Positions 28,833 to 38,709 of a DNA stretch of 64,000 nt are shown piece by piece. The notes under the pieces were generated by a model that worked only from the letters and a program-made list of their open reading frames with translations, ran no database searches and was not told the origin of the DNA. The stretch is taken from positions 33,285-97,284 of the forward strand of contig JAUZRP010000050.1 in the NCBI GenBank assembly GCA_030950395.1, in the 5' to 3' direction. The position numbers and the translations under genes are program-made. The number at the start of each line of letters is the position of its first letter. The first letter of the stretch is position 1. This stretch comes from Desulfonauticus sp. (GTDB taxonomy: Bacteria > Desulfobacterota > Desulfovibrionia > Desulfovibrionales > Desulfonatronovibrionaceae).

Positions 28833-29936
28833 CTAGTCTTCCTGTTCTTTTTGGAGATAAAATTTATCCAAAATGGCCTCAAATTCTTTTTTTAGAGCAG
28901 CATAATCGTCTCTATTTTGGAATAACTCCTCAAAGATATATAAGGGGGTTATTTTTTTTACGTTTTTTTCATAATTAACTTCACTCACTTGGGTTTTATA
29001 ATTGTAACGCACGATTCTCACATTTTTGAACTCGTCTTTTAGGTCTTCTATTTCAGCTCTACTTATGTTTTCTGTAAGGAGTATTTCCACAAAAGCAGGC
29101 AGTTGGGTTCGAGCATTGATGTAATCTAAACTATGTTTTATTTGTTCTTTGTTGCCCTCCAGACTTTTTATAATTCTAAATTGGGGTATGTTTACGTATT
29201 CTAAGGAAAAATCGTCTGTATCTAAGATGAGTAGTTTTTTATCATCGTTTTCGTCAAAACTTAATTTTAATATAGAGCCGCTATAGACTATAGATGGGCT
29301 TATGTGTTGACACCTGTGGAGATGTCCAAGAGCAACGTAGTCTGCTCCGTAAAAAATTTCAGGACTTACTCCCTCTAGTTTGCCAATGTAGAGTTCTTGT
29401 TCGCTTTGGCTTTTTTTGGAATTTAAAACAGTTAAATGACCGGTAACTATCTTTTTTTTATTTGTTTTAGATATTAATTCCTGATATATTTTACTTAAAT
29501 TTTCTAAAAGATTCTCATTGTTATAGAGTTCACGCAAGATAAATTCTCTTAGATAAGGAACGAGAATTAGAGAAAAGTCGTCAAATTCTACAATTAAATC
29601 TTCTACATCTTCGTTCCCACTAATAATTTTGATGTCCAAAACGTCTAATAGATCTTTAGGCGCAGATAAATTAGAAATACTGTCGTGGTTACCAGCCAGA
29701 ATATATATGTTTTTTAAGTAATTTTTGGCCTGCACCAAAAAAGAATAATAAAGCCTTAAAGCCTCTTGGGGTGGATAATAGGCATCAAAAATATCTCCTG
29801 TCACCAATAAAATATCTATTTGCCTGTTTTGAATAACCTCTAAAAGATAATCCAAAACCAAACGAAATTCTTCGCTGCGATCATAACCATAAAACTTATG
29901 ACCAAGATGCCAATCACTGGTATGTAAAATTTTCAT
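28833..29936 (-). CDS. sbcD: Nuclease SbcCD subunit D
   Basis: About 367 aa Mre11-type metallophosphoesterase. The start at the internal ATG (MKILHTSDWHLGHKFYGYDR) is chosen because the family begins with the SDWHLG metal motif; the longer frame to 30035 adds 33 hydrophobic residues unlike SbcD. Further metal motifs are VTGDIFDAYYP, LAGNHDS, VTGHLTV and LGHLHRCQ. It is the first gene of sbcD-sbcC. Confidence 0.95.
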   Translation of the reverse strand: MKILHTSDWHLGHKFYGYDRSEEFRLVLDYLLEVIQNRQIDILLVTGDIFDAYYPPQEALRLYYSFLVQAKNYLKNIYILAGNHDSISNLSAPKDLLDVLDIKIISGNEDVEDLIVEFDDFSLILVPYLREFILRELYNNENLLENLSKIYQELISKTNKKKIVTGHLTVLNSKKSQSEQELYIGKLEGVSPEIFYGADYVALGHLHRCQHISPSIVYSGSILKLSFDENDDKKLLILDTDDFSLEYVNIPQFRIIKSLEGNKEQIKHSLDYINARTQLPAFVEILLTENISRAEIEDLKDEFKNVRIVRYNYKTQVSEVNYEKNVKKITPLYIFEELFQNRDDYAALKKEFEAILDKFYLQKEQED

Positions 29937-30271
29937 AAGGTGCTGCTCAATTTTGTTTTTAATTTTTGTATCTGTCAGGTAAAAGCAAGACAAGATCACG
30001 TAATATTGAAGACAGTGTTTAGCCCAAATTACCAAAAAAAGAAACTGAAAATTATGCTTTTTGCTGCTGGAAAAATTGGTTATTAATTTTTAGGATTTTT
30101 TACGTTAGCCTTAAGTGTCAAAAACTAAGCATTAAAATTTTATACTGCTCCACTAAGTACGGGACATAAAGAAAAGACCAAGTTGGATTTTAAAGGAGAA
30201 AGAAATTAAGTCCTGTTTATCCTTAACCTTCTGGTTAGATCTGTTTATACTTATGTATTTACTTGTTCTTC

Positions 30272-31672
30272 TCATTTTTGGGTCAAAAAATTCACCATGT
30301 GTTGCACGACTTTTTGATCGTGGGCAAAGTAAAGGTGAACAAAGCTGGCCAGGACGTTATTTACTTTCAGTCCAAAGGTATTTACTTTATTATTTTGACT
30401 GTCCACTACTTCGTAAACGTTTGAGATGTTTTTTTGGTTTAAGAGGTCAGCTTCAGAGACCAATAATTTAGAATAGTGAAACTCGTGGCCTCGTAAGGTC
30501 ATGTTTTGGGCCAGCCAACCTGCATCCTGGACCAATCTTACTTGCACATAACCCAGTCTAACCAGTTTGCTGTGTAGCTCTGTCCAATAGGGCACTAGAC
30601 CTGCAAAGGCGTACTTTTGGTTATTGACAACAATTCCTTTGCTCAAAAAAATCAGACCACCGCACTCTGCATATATTTTGCCCCCATCCCAGGCAAAACT
30701 TTTTAGCCATTGGATAAATTTTTGCTCTTGGCTTAACTCTTTGGCATAAAGTTCTGGATATCCTCCTCCAAGAAAAATTCCATCTACTTTTGAAGGTAAT
30801 TGGTCTGAAATAGAAGCAAAAACCAATTTTACTCCGGCTTTAGCCAGGGCTTGCAAATTGGCCAAATAATAAAAATTAAAAATTTTATCTTTTAAAACTA
30901 CTAATACAGGCTTTCTAGTTTTTATTTTTACGTTTGTTTCTGTTAGAACACACCTTTTTGTTGATTTTTGAGATATACTAGCGTAATTTTGAGTTTTTAT
31001 TGTTTTTATTTGAATTATTTGGTTCAGTATAAAGTTAAGGTCAAGATACTTTTCTGCAGTTTGGGCAAATTTATCTAAATCTTCTGAGGAGAGTTTTATT
31101 TCGCTTTTTAATCCAAGGTAGCGAGATAGTAAGTTAGGCAATAATCCTGATGGTATTGCTCCAATAAGTGGTGGCAAATCGTTTTGCTGTAAATAGGTGG
31201 CAAAAAGTTTTTTTTGTTTTTCTGATGTATAATTATTTAAAATTATGCCTTTAATTTGTTTTCCAGCAGTTTTAAAATGCACAAAACCATAAATAAGGGC
31301 AGCAAAGCTTTGGGCCATTTTAAACGGATTAACTATTAACAAAACAGGAATATCTAGAGAAAGAGCTAGATCAGCACAAGAGTTTTGTCCCTGTTTATCT
31401 CCATCATAATATCCCATAACTCCTTCTATCACGTTGAGCCCTGAAGGTTGAAGCAAAGATTTTAGGTGTTCTAGAGGGGCAAAAAATAAGTCCAGATTCA
31501 AACAGTCTTTTTGTGCTGCCCACCTTAAATACATGGGATCCAGATAGTCAGGACCTACCTTATAAGGAAAAACCTCAAAACCTCTCTTGCCAAGCGCGGC
31601 GATTAAGGCCATACTAAGACTGGTTTTACCACAACCGCTGGCAATACCTGCAAGCATAATAGAGTGCCGCAT
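30272..31672 (-). CDS. cbiA: Cobyrinic acid a,c-diamide synthase CbiA
   Basis: 466 aa glutamine-dependent amidotransferase that amidates the a and c side chains of cobyrinate. The N-terminal dethiobiotin-synthetase-like domain has a P-loop (AGIASGCGKTSLSMALI); the C-terminal class I glutaminase domain has FLGGGYPELYA and the nucleophile motif YAECGGLIFL, with late GHEFHYS. An AAGGAGGAG site lies about 10 bases before the ATG at 31672, inside the divergent permease gene. The start codons of the two genes share the tetranucleotide CATG at 31670-31673. Confidence 0.95.
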   Translation of the reverse strand: MRHSIMLAGIASGCGKTSLSMALIAALGKRGFEVFPYKVGPDYLDPMYLRWAAQKDCLNLDLFFAPLEHLKSLLQPSGLNVIEGVMGYYDGDKQGQNSCADLALSLDIPVLLIVNPFKMAQSFAALIYGFVHFKTAGKQIKGIILNNYTSEKQKKLFATYLQQNDLPPLIGAIPSGLLPNLLSRYLGLKSEIKLSSEDLDKFAQTAEKYLDLNFILNQIIQIKTIKTQNYASISQKSTKRCVLTETNVKIKTRKPVLVVLKDKIFNFYYLANLQALAKAGVKLVFASISDQLPSKVDGIFLGGGYPELYAKELSQEQKFIQWLKSFAWDGGKIYAECGGLIFLSKGIVVNNQKYAFAGLVPYWTELHSKLVRLGYVQVRLVQDAGWLAQNMTLRGHEFHYSKLLVSEADLLNQKNISNVYEVVDSQNNKVNTFGLKVNNVLASFVHLYFAHDQKVVQHMVNFLTQK

Positions 31673-32663
31673 GAAAAGATATCTCCTCCTTTATATAGGA
31701 CTTGGACTTTGTTCCCTGATTTTGTTTTTTGAGTCCTTAAATTCCGGGCCTGTGAAATTTTCTCTTTTATCCACGTTTTTCAATCCTGAGTCCAGGTGTT
31801 ATCTCATCCTGATGGACATTCGCTTGCCCAGAACCATTTTAGCCTATTGTACGGGCATTGCTCTTAGTCTTTGCGGAGCTACTCTTCAAGCTATTTTAGA
31901 CAATCCTTTGGCTGAGCCTTTTACTCTGGGGATATCTTCTGGAGCAGCTTTTATGGCTTCGTTGGTCATTTATTTGGGTATAAATCTGTTCTCTATTTAC
32001 ACCATCCCTTTGGCTAGCCTTGTGGGCGCATTTTTTACTCTTGTATTTGTCCTTTATTTGGCCAAAGAAAAATACTTTCTGTGCTCAGAAAATCTTATTT
32101 TAGCAGGTATAGTGCTTACTACTTTTTTTTCAGCCCTTATTTCTATTGTAAAATCCCTAGATGAAGAAGGCGTAAGCTCCATAATCTTTTGGATTATGGG
32201 TAGTTTTGCAGGGCGTTCTTGGGCAGAAGTAAAGTTGTTTTTACCTTTTTTTCTTTTGGCGGCTCCAACTATCTTTTTGCTAAGAAAATATCTGGACATT
32301 TTGCTTTTGGGAGATTTAGAAGCCCACAATTTGGGGATAAATCCGCATTTTTATAGGCTTATTTTTTTTGTTTTGACCAGTATTTTGGCTGGGGCCAGTG
32401 TGAGCGTTACAGGCATTATTGGGTTTATAGGACTTATTAGTCCCCACATGCTTCGACTGCTTAAGATAGATACTTATTATCACCTCATTCCTCTAAGTGG
32501 ACTTACTGGTGGTTGTCTTATGTTGGGGGCAGATATTTTGGCCCGTATTGTTTTGCCCGGTGGAGAAGAGCTCCCTGTGGGAGCTCTTACAGCCCTTTTG
32601 GGGGGACCCTTTTTTTGTCTGTTATTGCTGCAAAAACAAAAGTCTAAGCATGATACATTTTAA
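31671..32663 (+). CDS. FecCD/BtuC-type ABC transporter permease
   Basis: 330 aa inner-membrane permease with about nine to ten helices. The family signatures are ILMDIRLPRTILAYCTGIALSLCGATLQAI, NPLAEPFTLGISSGAA, WIMGSFAGRSWAEV, LGINPHF and the loop VTGIIGFIGLISPHMLRLL. Such permeases import vitamin B12 or iron-siderophores. The divergent neighbour cbiA makes corrinoid uptake the likelier role. Neither an ATPase nor a binding protein is adjacent, so they must be supplied elsewhere. The ATG at 31671 lacks a clear ribosome site. The gene end overlaps the convergent membrane protein by 20 bases. Confidence 0.88.
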   Translation: MKRYLLLYIGLGLCSLILFFESLNSGPVKFSLLSTFFNPESRCYLILMDIRLPRTILAYCTGIALSLCGATLQAILDNPLAEPFTLGISSGAAFMASLVIYLGINLFSIYTIPLASLVGAFFTLVFVLYLAKEKYFLCSENLILAGIVLTTFFSALISIVKSLDEEGVSSIIFWIMGSFAGRSWAEVKLFLPFFLLAAPTIFLLRKYLDILLLGDLEAHNLGINPHFYRLIFFVLTSILAGASVSVTGIIGFIGLISPHMLRLLKIDTYYHLIPLSGLTGGCLMLGADILARIVLPGGEELPVGALTALLGGPFFCLLLLQKQKSKHDTF

Positions 32664-33552
32664 GCAGTTTCAAATAAGAAACTAGTCTAAATACCAGCAA
32701 AAAATAGGCTGGAATCCAGAGTCCAAAAAACCAGACTTTAAGACGCATAGGTTGCAGGGAGCGCAGCACCCAATAAGAAAATAATCCCAGTAAAAGCATA
32801 GTTAAAACAATCATTAAACCTGGTCCAAGTAACGGAGTTATTACGAATTTATCTCCCAACAAAAGGAAGATTATTACACAAGGAATAAAACTTACTACCA
32901 GCATAACTATATTCCACTTGCTCAAGTACTGGAGAGCAAAACGATAATAATCTCGTCCAAAATCGTCTTTAAAACGTCTGATGACCAGAAAGGGAAAAAT
33001 TAAACTAATGGCAAATACAAGGGATAAAATAAATAGTTGTCCCATAATAGGATAAAACAGAGATTGTAAAGGTGGGACAAAGGAAGCACCTGGGACAAAC
33101 AAGTGGTAAAAAATTAAAAACCAGCCAATTAAAAATAATTTATAGCTTAATAAGGCCAATACTCCCAAAAAAAAGTGGATAAGTTTAATTTTTTTTAAAT
33201 AGTTGGTCAAAGATACGTAGATTAGAGCAAAAAACAAAGATAGTCCCAAAGAGACTAATAGAGCTTGCTTTAGGGAGGAGATCATCCAGATAAAGTTTTT
33301 TTGTAAGGATGGCACAAAACAGATCAAGCCAAACAATAGTCCAATGGCCCCAAGGATTATAAGAGCCAGTATGGATAATTGCCAGCTAAGTTTTTTGAAT
33401 GTGGCCCTTTTATTAAGCAAATAAAAAAGCTCTGTTAATACGGCTAGGCTTAAACATCCAAGAGGGATAAGCATAAGCCACAACAAGGCCCCTACGTTTA
33501 GGAATAATAACGGAGAATTATGACCAAATAAAAATTTCAACCAGGAATTCAT
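32644..33552 (-). CDS. Multi-spanning membrane protein of unknown function
   Basis: 302 aa, not recognised. About eight hydrophobic segments distributed through the whole length, with short basic loops (FLVIRRFKDDFGRDYYRFALQYLSKWN is the longest). A good GGAGGA site precedes the ATG. It is convergent with the permease and lies downstream of the sulfurtransferase-like gene. No transport or enzyme motif is seen. Confidence 0.75.
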   Translation of the reverse strand: MNSWLKFLFGHNSPLLFLNVGALLWLMLIPLGCLSLAVLTELFYLLNKRATFKKLSWQLSILALIILGAIGLLFGLICFVPSLQKNFIWMISSLKQALLVSLGLSLFFALIYVSLTNYLKKIKLIHFFLGVLALLSYKLFLIGWFLIFYHLFVPGASFVPPLQSLFYPIMGQLFILSLVFAISLIFPFLVIRRFKDDFGRDYYRFALQYLSKWNIVMLVVSFIPCVIIFLLLGDKFVITPLLGPGLMIVLTMLLLGLFSYWVLRSLQPMRLKVWFFGLWIPAYFLLVFRLVSYLKLLKMYHA

Positions 33553-33623
33553 TTTTTTCCTCCTCCTATAAAAAAATCTTCAACACTAACCAATCAAGGC
33601 TAAGGCAGCAAAATTAGAGAAAA

Positions 33624-34661
33624 TTAATAGCGGTCGGATTTTATCAAACAAGTCCTTTTGTCCCATATTGGTTCTTGCCAGGGAAAAACAGACCTATCTT
33701 TTAACTCTGCCTTAAACAACATTTTTTGTTTGTTCGATTGAGCCATTACTTCAAAGCATTGGGTTGGTTGTTGTTTCACCTTAGGGGCAAATAAAAGCAA
33801 AAAATCCGCAGCAGATTCCAAAAGATTCTTTTCCCAAGTTATTCCTTTTCTAGCCAAAGCAACAGGGCCAGGCAAAGACTTTATGGTAAGTACCACATCA
33901 TCTTTAGATTTTAAAGCTAAAATTTTATTGTTTTCTTCATAATTGCGTCCAATAATTAGCCACTTGTCTTTACACCAAAATTGCCTCCCCCATCTAGACA
34001 ACCAAAAGTCTCTTGAAGAGATCTGCTCTGCCCTAGAAATTAGAAAAGCATATCTGGCTCCCATAGCTTTGTCTGTTAACAAACATCCCCCTGCAGGCGA
34101 AGGTATTTTATCTAAACCAATTTTTTGGGCCAGTTGAAGTTGAGCTTTGCGCCCTCTTCCTTTTAAGGCTAAAAGTTGCTCTCTTTGCACAAGACCACTT
34201 CTTTCTACGTCTGTGGGTGGCAGGTTTAAAGCTGTAAGTGGACGCAGTAAGATATTGCTTACTTCTGCTTTTTTGGCAATTAAAAACAAGGCGTCTTTAC
34301 GTTGAGACATGGGTCTTTGTCCAAGGACATCTCCGCTTACAATAAATCTCGCCCCGTATTTAGGCAAAAGAGATTTTACTGTTTTTAACATCAGTATCTT
34401 ACAATCCACACAGGGATTTAAAACCTTACCAAACCCGTGCTCAGGACCTTTCAACAGAAGCTGAAGATATGACTCTGAAATATCCACAGGTTTTACTTCT
34501 AGATTATACTCCTTTTCCCAAAAAGGAACTTTTGTAACTTCGCCAAAAAAAGGAGAAATAAAATGAATGCCTAAAATTTTTAGGCCTTGCTCCTGCAAAA
34601 GTCTTATCGCAAGAATACTATCCAATCCTCCAGAAAACAAGGCCAGACCGTGATAGCTCAT
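33624..34661 (-). CDS. PP-loop ATPase related to tRNA sulfurtransferases (ThiI/MnmA-like)
   Basis: 345 aa. The N-terminal PP-loop LFSGGLDSILAIRLLQ activates a substrate by adenylation; NPCVDCKILML holds a CxxC pair as in MnmA-like and related enzymes; FIVSGDVLGQRPMSQ and IPSPAGGCLLTD are family-typical. The C-terminal about 140 residues are less clear. Proteins of this kind in delta-proteobacteria are annotated as tRNA thiolation or ThiI-like; the target here is not certain. The GGAGG site precedes the ATG at 34661. It diverges from feoA. Confidence 0.8.
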   Translation of the reverse strand: MSYHGLALFSGGLDSILAIRLLQEQGLKILGIHFISPFFGEVTKVPFWEKEYNLEVKPVDISESYLQLLLKGPEHGFGKVLNPCVDCKILMLKTVKSLLPKYGARFIVSGDVLGQRPMSQRKDALFLIAKKAEVSNILLRPLTALNLPPTDVERSGLVQREQLLALKGRGRKAQLQLAQKIGLDKIPSPAGGCLLTDKAMGARYAFLISRAEQISSRDFWLSRWGRQFWCKDKWLIIGRNYEENNKILALKSKDDVVLTIKSLPGPVALARKGITWEKNLLESAADFLLLFAPKVKQQPTQCFEVMAQSNKQKMLFKAELKDRSVFPWQEPIWDKRTCLIKSDRY

Positions 34662-34865
34662 GTATCCTCCTTATTAAAACAATTATTTTAAGCTAACAGA
34701 TACAAAAATCAATTAAAAATTAAGGCTATTCAAAGATAACTAAGTTTGAAAAAAACAAAAAAATAAAACAGTTCATAAGTTTCCCCGTTCCTCTACCTAA
34801 AACTGCTTGACTTTTTTGCTTAAACGAATAGTTTAAATTCTTCAGACAGTTACGAGGTTAAGTCC

Positions 34866-35117
34866 ATGGAACTCAAATCTATACGCCAGCTAAAAATCAA
34901 CCAAAAAGCCATTATAAAACACATCAAGGCTAGAGGAGAGCTGGGTCGTAGAATTAGAGATATGGGACTTTTGCCAGGCACGGAAATTCAGATTGTAGGC
35001 AGAGCTCCTCTAAAAGATCCAGTAGCCTTAAGATTAAAGGGATTTACTCTTACCCTAAGAAACAATGAAGCAGACTATATTTTGGTAGAAGAGTTAGATG
35101 TCCCAACAGACTATTAA
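34866..35117 (+). CDS. feoA: Ferrous iron transport protein FeoA
   Basis: 83 aa SH3-like cytoplasmic accessory protein of ferrous iron uptake. Family pattern: GELGRRIRDMGLLPGTEIQIV followed by the beta-rich GFTLTLRNNEADYILVEEL. It overlaps feoB by 20 bases. The upstream region (34680-34860) is AT-rich; a ferrous-iron repressor site could lie there but I cannot identify one with confidence. Confidence 0.95.
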   Translation: MELKSIRQLKINQKAIIKHIKARGELGRRIRDMGLLPGTEIQIVGRAPLKDPVALRLKGFTLTLRNNEADYILVEELDVPTDY

Positions 35118-37272
35118 AGTAGCCTTAGCTGGCAATCCTAATTCAGGCAAAACTACTCTTTTTAATGCCCTAACTGGGGCCCACCAACAAGTAGGAAATT
35201 ATCCTGGAATTACTGTAGAAAAAAAAGAAGGTTTTCTAGAGCTAAACGGCTATTCACTTCACTTTATAGATCTGCCAGGCACTTACTCACTTACTGCTTA
35301 CTCCCAAGAAGAACTGGTCGCCAGGAATTTTTTGGTTCACGAGCGTCCAGATTTGGTAGTAGATGTTATCAATGCCAATTCATTAGAGCGAAATCTTTAT
35401 CTGGCCATCCAGATCTTAGAACTGGGAGCCCCTCTGATTCTGGCTTTAAACATGATGGACGAAGTTAGGGCCCAGGGAATTAACATAAACAGTTCTCTTT
35501 TGTCCAAAAGATTGGGAGTGCCCGTAGTAGAAACCGTAGCCAGACAGGGATTGGGCAAAAAAATGTTAGTTCAAACCATCCTCAAAACTGCCCAACAATC
35601 TCCTCAATGGAAGCCTTTGACTATTTCTTATGGACCTGACCTAGATCCGGCCATACAAGAAATGGTTGCCCACATCCAGGAAGCAAACTTTCAAACAAAT
35701 ACTTATCCTCCCAGGTGGCTAGCTTTAAAATTTTTAGAAAATGACGAAGAAATAAAAAGTATTGTTCTCAAAGAAAATCCTGCTCTCTATAAAAAAATAG
35801 AGCAAATCCATAAAACAGTGAGCGACCATTGTGAGCAAACCCTAAATACTTATCCAGAGGCGATTATTGCTGACTACAGATATGGATTTATCTCTTCTCT
35901 TTTAAAAGATGTGGTGAAAAAAAATACCCATACCGAACGCATAGCCATTTCTGACCAGATAGACAAAGTCCTAACCCATAAAGTTATGGGGCCAATTTTT
36001 ATGTTTTTAGTACTCTATGGGGTTTATAAGTTGACTTTTTTTCTGGGAGAATACCCACTACACTGGCTTAATGCTTTCTTTGATTTTATTGCTCTTACAA
36101 TTGACCGCCTTTTGCCTGCTGGACTTTTAAAGTCCCTGTTAATCTCTGGAGTTATTGGCGGAGTAGGCGGAGTGATTAGCTTTGTTCCTTTAATTGCGGT
36201 CATGTTTTTATTCTTATCCTTTTTAGAAGATTCTGGATACATGGCCAGAGTAGCCTATATGTTGGATAGGATCTTTCGTTTTTTTGGTTTACACGGAAGT
36301 TCTATTATGCCTTTTATTATCTCAGGAGGCATTGCTGGTGGTTGTGCAGTGCCAGGAGTGATGGCCGCAAGGACTCTTAGAAGTCCCAAAGAAAAATTAG
36401 CAACCATCCTAACCGTGCCTTTTATGACTTGTGGAGCCAAGCTACCTGTTTTTATTCTATTAACAGGGATATTTTTCCCAACCCAAAAAGCTTTTGTGCT
36501 CTTTTCTATATCTATGCTGGGATGGGTAGTAGCCCTTTTTGTGGCCAAATTTCTTAGAAGCACAATCATTCGAGGACCTGCTACTCCCTTTGTTATGGAA
36601 CTTCCTCCATACAGACTACCTACCTGGCAGGGGCTTCTTATTCACTCTTGGGAAAAAACCTGGATGTATCTAAAAAAAGCAGGCACAGTAATTTTGGGTA
36701 TATCCATTTTTATATGGTTTTTAATGACTTTCCCGACACTGCCCCAACATCAGGCCCTAACCTATCTAAAACAAATCAAACAACTCGAACTAAAAATACA
36801 ACAATTATCAAACAAATCTAAGAACACAGAACTATTAGCTAAACTAAAGCAAAAACAAAAGACCTTAGTTCAACAACTAAAAAGAGAAAAGCTCTTACAT
36901 TCCTTTGCAGGACGTTTGGGAAAAAGTTTAGAAAAATTTACCCAATTGGCAGGTTTTGATTGGAAAATCAATATCGCTCTTTTAGGAGGTTTTGCAGCCA
37001 AAGAAGTGATCATATCTACTCTGGGCACTGTTTATTCACTGGATACGTCCAATGAGGGAGCAAATTTAGCTGCGAAAATCCAAAAAGACCCTTCATGGAC
37101 TAAAGCCAAAGCCATTGCTCTAATGATTTTTGTGCTACTTTATGCCCCGTGTATGGTGACCATTGTCACCATTGCCAAAGAAGAAAGCTGGCTTTGGGCT
37201 GGTTTTTCTCTTGTCTTTAATACTATTGTAGCGTTTGCTTTGTCCTCTCTTGCCTATCAATTGCTTTCCTAA
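35098..37272 (+). CDS. feoB: Ferrous iron transporter FeoB
   Basis: 724 aa GTPase-permease for Fe(II). The N-terminal G domain has GNPNSGKTTLFNAL (G1), DLPGTYSLTAYS (G3) and NMMDE (G4). Two Gate motifs surround the pore: SGGIAGGCAVPGVMAART with conserved cysteine and PFMTCGAKLPVF. The membrane region has about nine helices with a lysine/glutamine-rich coiled insertion near residues 555-605. It follows feoA in a tight operon. Confidence 0.96.
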   Translation: MSQQTIKVALAGNPNSGKTTLFNALTGAHQQVGNYPGITVEKKEGFLELNGYSLHFIDLPGTYSLTAYSQEELVARNFLVHERPDLVVDVINANSLERNLYLAIQILELGAPLILALNMMDEVRAQGININSSLLSKRLGVPVVETVARQGLGKKMLVQTILKTAQQSPQWKPLTISYGPDLDPAIQEMVAHIQEANFQTNTYPPRWLALKFLENDEEIKSIVLKENPALYKKIEQIHKTVSDHCEQTLNTYPEAIIADYRYGFISSLLKDVVKKNTHTERIAISDQIDKVLTHKVMGPIFMFLVLYGVYKLTFFLGEYPLHWLNAFFDFIALTIDRLLPAGLLKSLLISGVIGGVGGVISFVPLIAVMFLFLSFLEDSGYMARVAYMLDRIFRFFGLHGSSIMPFIISGGIAGGCAVPGVMAARTLRSPKEKLATILTVPFMTCGAKLPVFILLTGIFFPTQKAFVLFSISMLGWVVALFVAKFLRSTIIRGPATPFVMELPPYRLPTWQGLLIHSWEKTWMYLKKAGTVILGISIFIWFLMTFPTLPQHQALTYLKQIKQLELKIQQLSNKSKNTELLAKLKQKQKTLVQQLKREKLLHSFAGRLGKSLEKFTQLAGFDWKINIALLGGFAAKEVIISTLGTVYSLDTSNEGANLAAKIQKDPSWTKAKAIALMIFVLLYAPCMVTIVTIAKEESWLWAGFSLVFNTIVAFALSSLAYQLLS

Positions 37273-37645
37273 CAAGAAACCAAATCTAACCCAATTTTGT
37301 AAGCTCTCCCATCGGCCTTTTCTCAGGCCCACAAAAATAACTTTTTATTAATTCACCACCTTACATAAACTGATGCAACTGCAAAAACAACCAGTATTTT
37401 TAAAACGTAACTGCAAAAGACTAAAAATTACGTTTTTGGTTAATTAAATTGTCAAATTGTAACCAGCTTAAATTATTTAAAAAATTTTCTTATTGAACGT
37501 ATATATAACTGCTTAAAATAATTTCTGCAATTGGATCTTTTAATTGAATTGGCAATTTGCAACCAGCTTGAATTAGGTGCAATACTGCAACTATTTGAAA
37601 CAACTAGATAAAATTTATGCAAGTCATTATACAGATTAAATAATG
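37273..37645. other. Intergenic region between convergent feoB and ftsX
   Basis: 373 bases holding copy C of the AT-rich dispersed repeat (37459-37541, with related flanks from about 37415 to 37615). An inverted pair AAAACGTA / TACGTTTT frames the upstream flank near 37402-37436. No gene seen. Confidence 0.6.
37459..37541 (+). repeat. AT-rich dispersed repeat, copy C
   Basis: Blocks in order: GTAACCAGCTTAAATTATTT, AAAAATTTTCTTATTGAACG, TATATATAACTGCTTAAAAT, AATTTCTGCAATTGGATC. It matches copy A almost throughout and copies B and D in most blocks. Related sequence continues downstream (AATTTGCAACCAGC, ACTAGATAAAATTT). Confidence 0.78.
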
Positions 37646-38479
37646 TTAAAGTTTTTTTTGAAAAGCAAAAAATGCAGTTAGTGAGGCTAACATAGAAATA
37701 AATAAAAGAAAAATAAAAAAAGTAAAAAGGTAAGATAAAGGTAAAAAAGACAATGCTAAACCAAACCATAACCCAACATTTTTTAAGTAGAAAAATAAAC
37801 TATAAGCAAACGTTAAGGCCAAAATTCCACTAAGAGTCAAGAGAAGTCCAGAAAAAAGGATTAAAGGCTTTAAGACGTAAAAAGGACTAGCACCAACCAA
37901 ATATAACACCTCTATTTCTTCTCTTTTGTCTAACAATAACAAACGTAAAGAAAAGATAATCAAAATAAAAACAGTGGCCACTAACCCTACACCTAAAGGC
38001 AAAATTACTCTGCTTCTAAACTTATGCCAATTGTTTAAAATAGATAATTTGGTATCGCTATAAACAATACCTTTAACTTCTGGTAATGATTTAATCTTAT
38101 TAAGCGTAGATGATAAGTTCTTTCTATTGCTATCTGTGATTTTGTATTTAAAAACACTTGTTAAAGGTAAAGTTATTTCATTTAAAAATGGTTCACTTAT
38201 ACCTTGAAAAAGATCTAAATCGTTTTGAGCTATGTTTTTTACAAATACAAATCCATATAAATTTACAATTTTATCTATTTGTTTGCTGATGGCATTAACC
38301 GGGAGATTACTTTTCCAAATAACATCCACTTCTACATAGCCGGCATTATTATATAATTTTTGACCATTATAAAACAAAATAACCCCCAAACATACAAAAC
38401 ACAAAAGAAAGGTAGAAGATAAAAAGACAAATAAACTTAACGACGTATTTTCTTTAAAAATAAGTTTCATTCCCAGCAT
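37646..38479 (-). CDS. ftsX: Cell-division ABC transporter permease FtsX
   Basis: 277 aa with the FtsX layout: one N-terminal helix (about residues 17-38), a periplasmic loop of about 120 residues (VEVDVIWKSNLPVNAISKQI... LPEVKGIVYSD) and three C-terminal helices. FtsEX controls peptidoglycan hydrolases at the division site. Unlike the usual overlapping ftsE-ftsX pair, a 230-base spacer with a hairpin repeat separates it from ftsE. Two ATG codons (38479 and 38470) are possible starts. Confidence 0.88.
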   Translation of the reverse strand: MLGMKLIFKENTSLSLFVFLSSTFLLCFVCLGVILFYNGQKLYNNAGYVEVDVIWKSNLPVNAISKQIDKIVNLYGFVFVKNIAQNDLDLFQGISEPFLNEITLPLTSVFKYKITDSNRKNLSSTLNKIKSLPEVKGIVYSDTKLSILNNWHKFRSRVILPLGVGLVATVFILIIFSLRLLLLDKREEIEVLYLVGASPFYVLKPLILFSGLLLTLSGILALTFAYSLFFYLKNVGLWFGLALSFLPLSYLFTFFIFLLFISMLASLTAFFAFQKKL

Positions 38480-38709
38480 AATTTAAACTTAAAAGGTATA
38501 ACTGCAAAATTCTAGAGTAGGGGCAATTCATAAATTACCCCTACGGGATTCCTTTTCACCCGCAATTCACAGATAATAAGTTTCGGAAAGAGTGTGTCCC
38601 GTATTTGCTCTAATTTGCGAATTTGTGGTTGGTGTTGCCTTATATTTTCAAAACATATTGTTGCAACTGAATCTTTAAAAGATTTATTACAGATTACATA
38701 ACTGTAAAG
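38480..38709 (-). repeat. Repeat-bearing spacer between ftsE and ftsX
   Basis: A 230-base non-coding stretch. It contains an inverted repeat GTAGGGG / CCCCTAC (38517-38523 and 38538-38544) around AATT..AATT, followed by CAATTCACAGAT, which also occurs next to the hairpin at 57.4 kb. The far end (GTTGCAACTGAATC... CATAACTGTAAAG) resembles sequence just after copy C of the AT-rich repeat. It looks like inserted repeat DNA. Confidence 0.6.
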
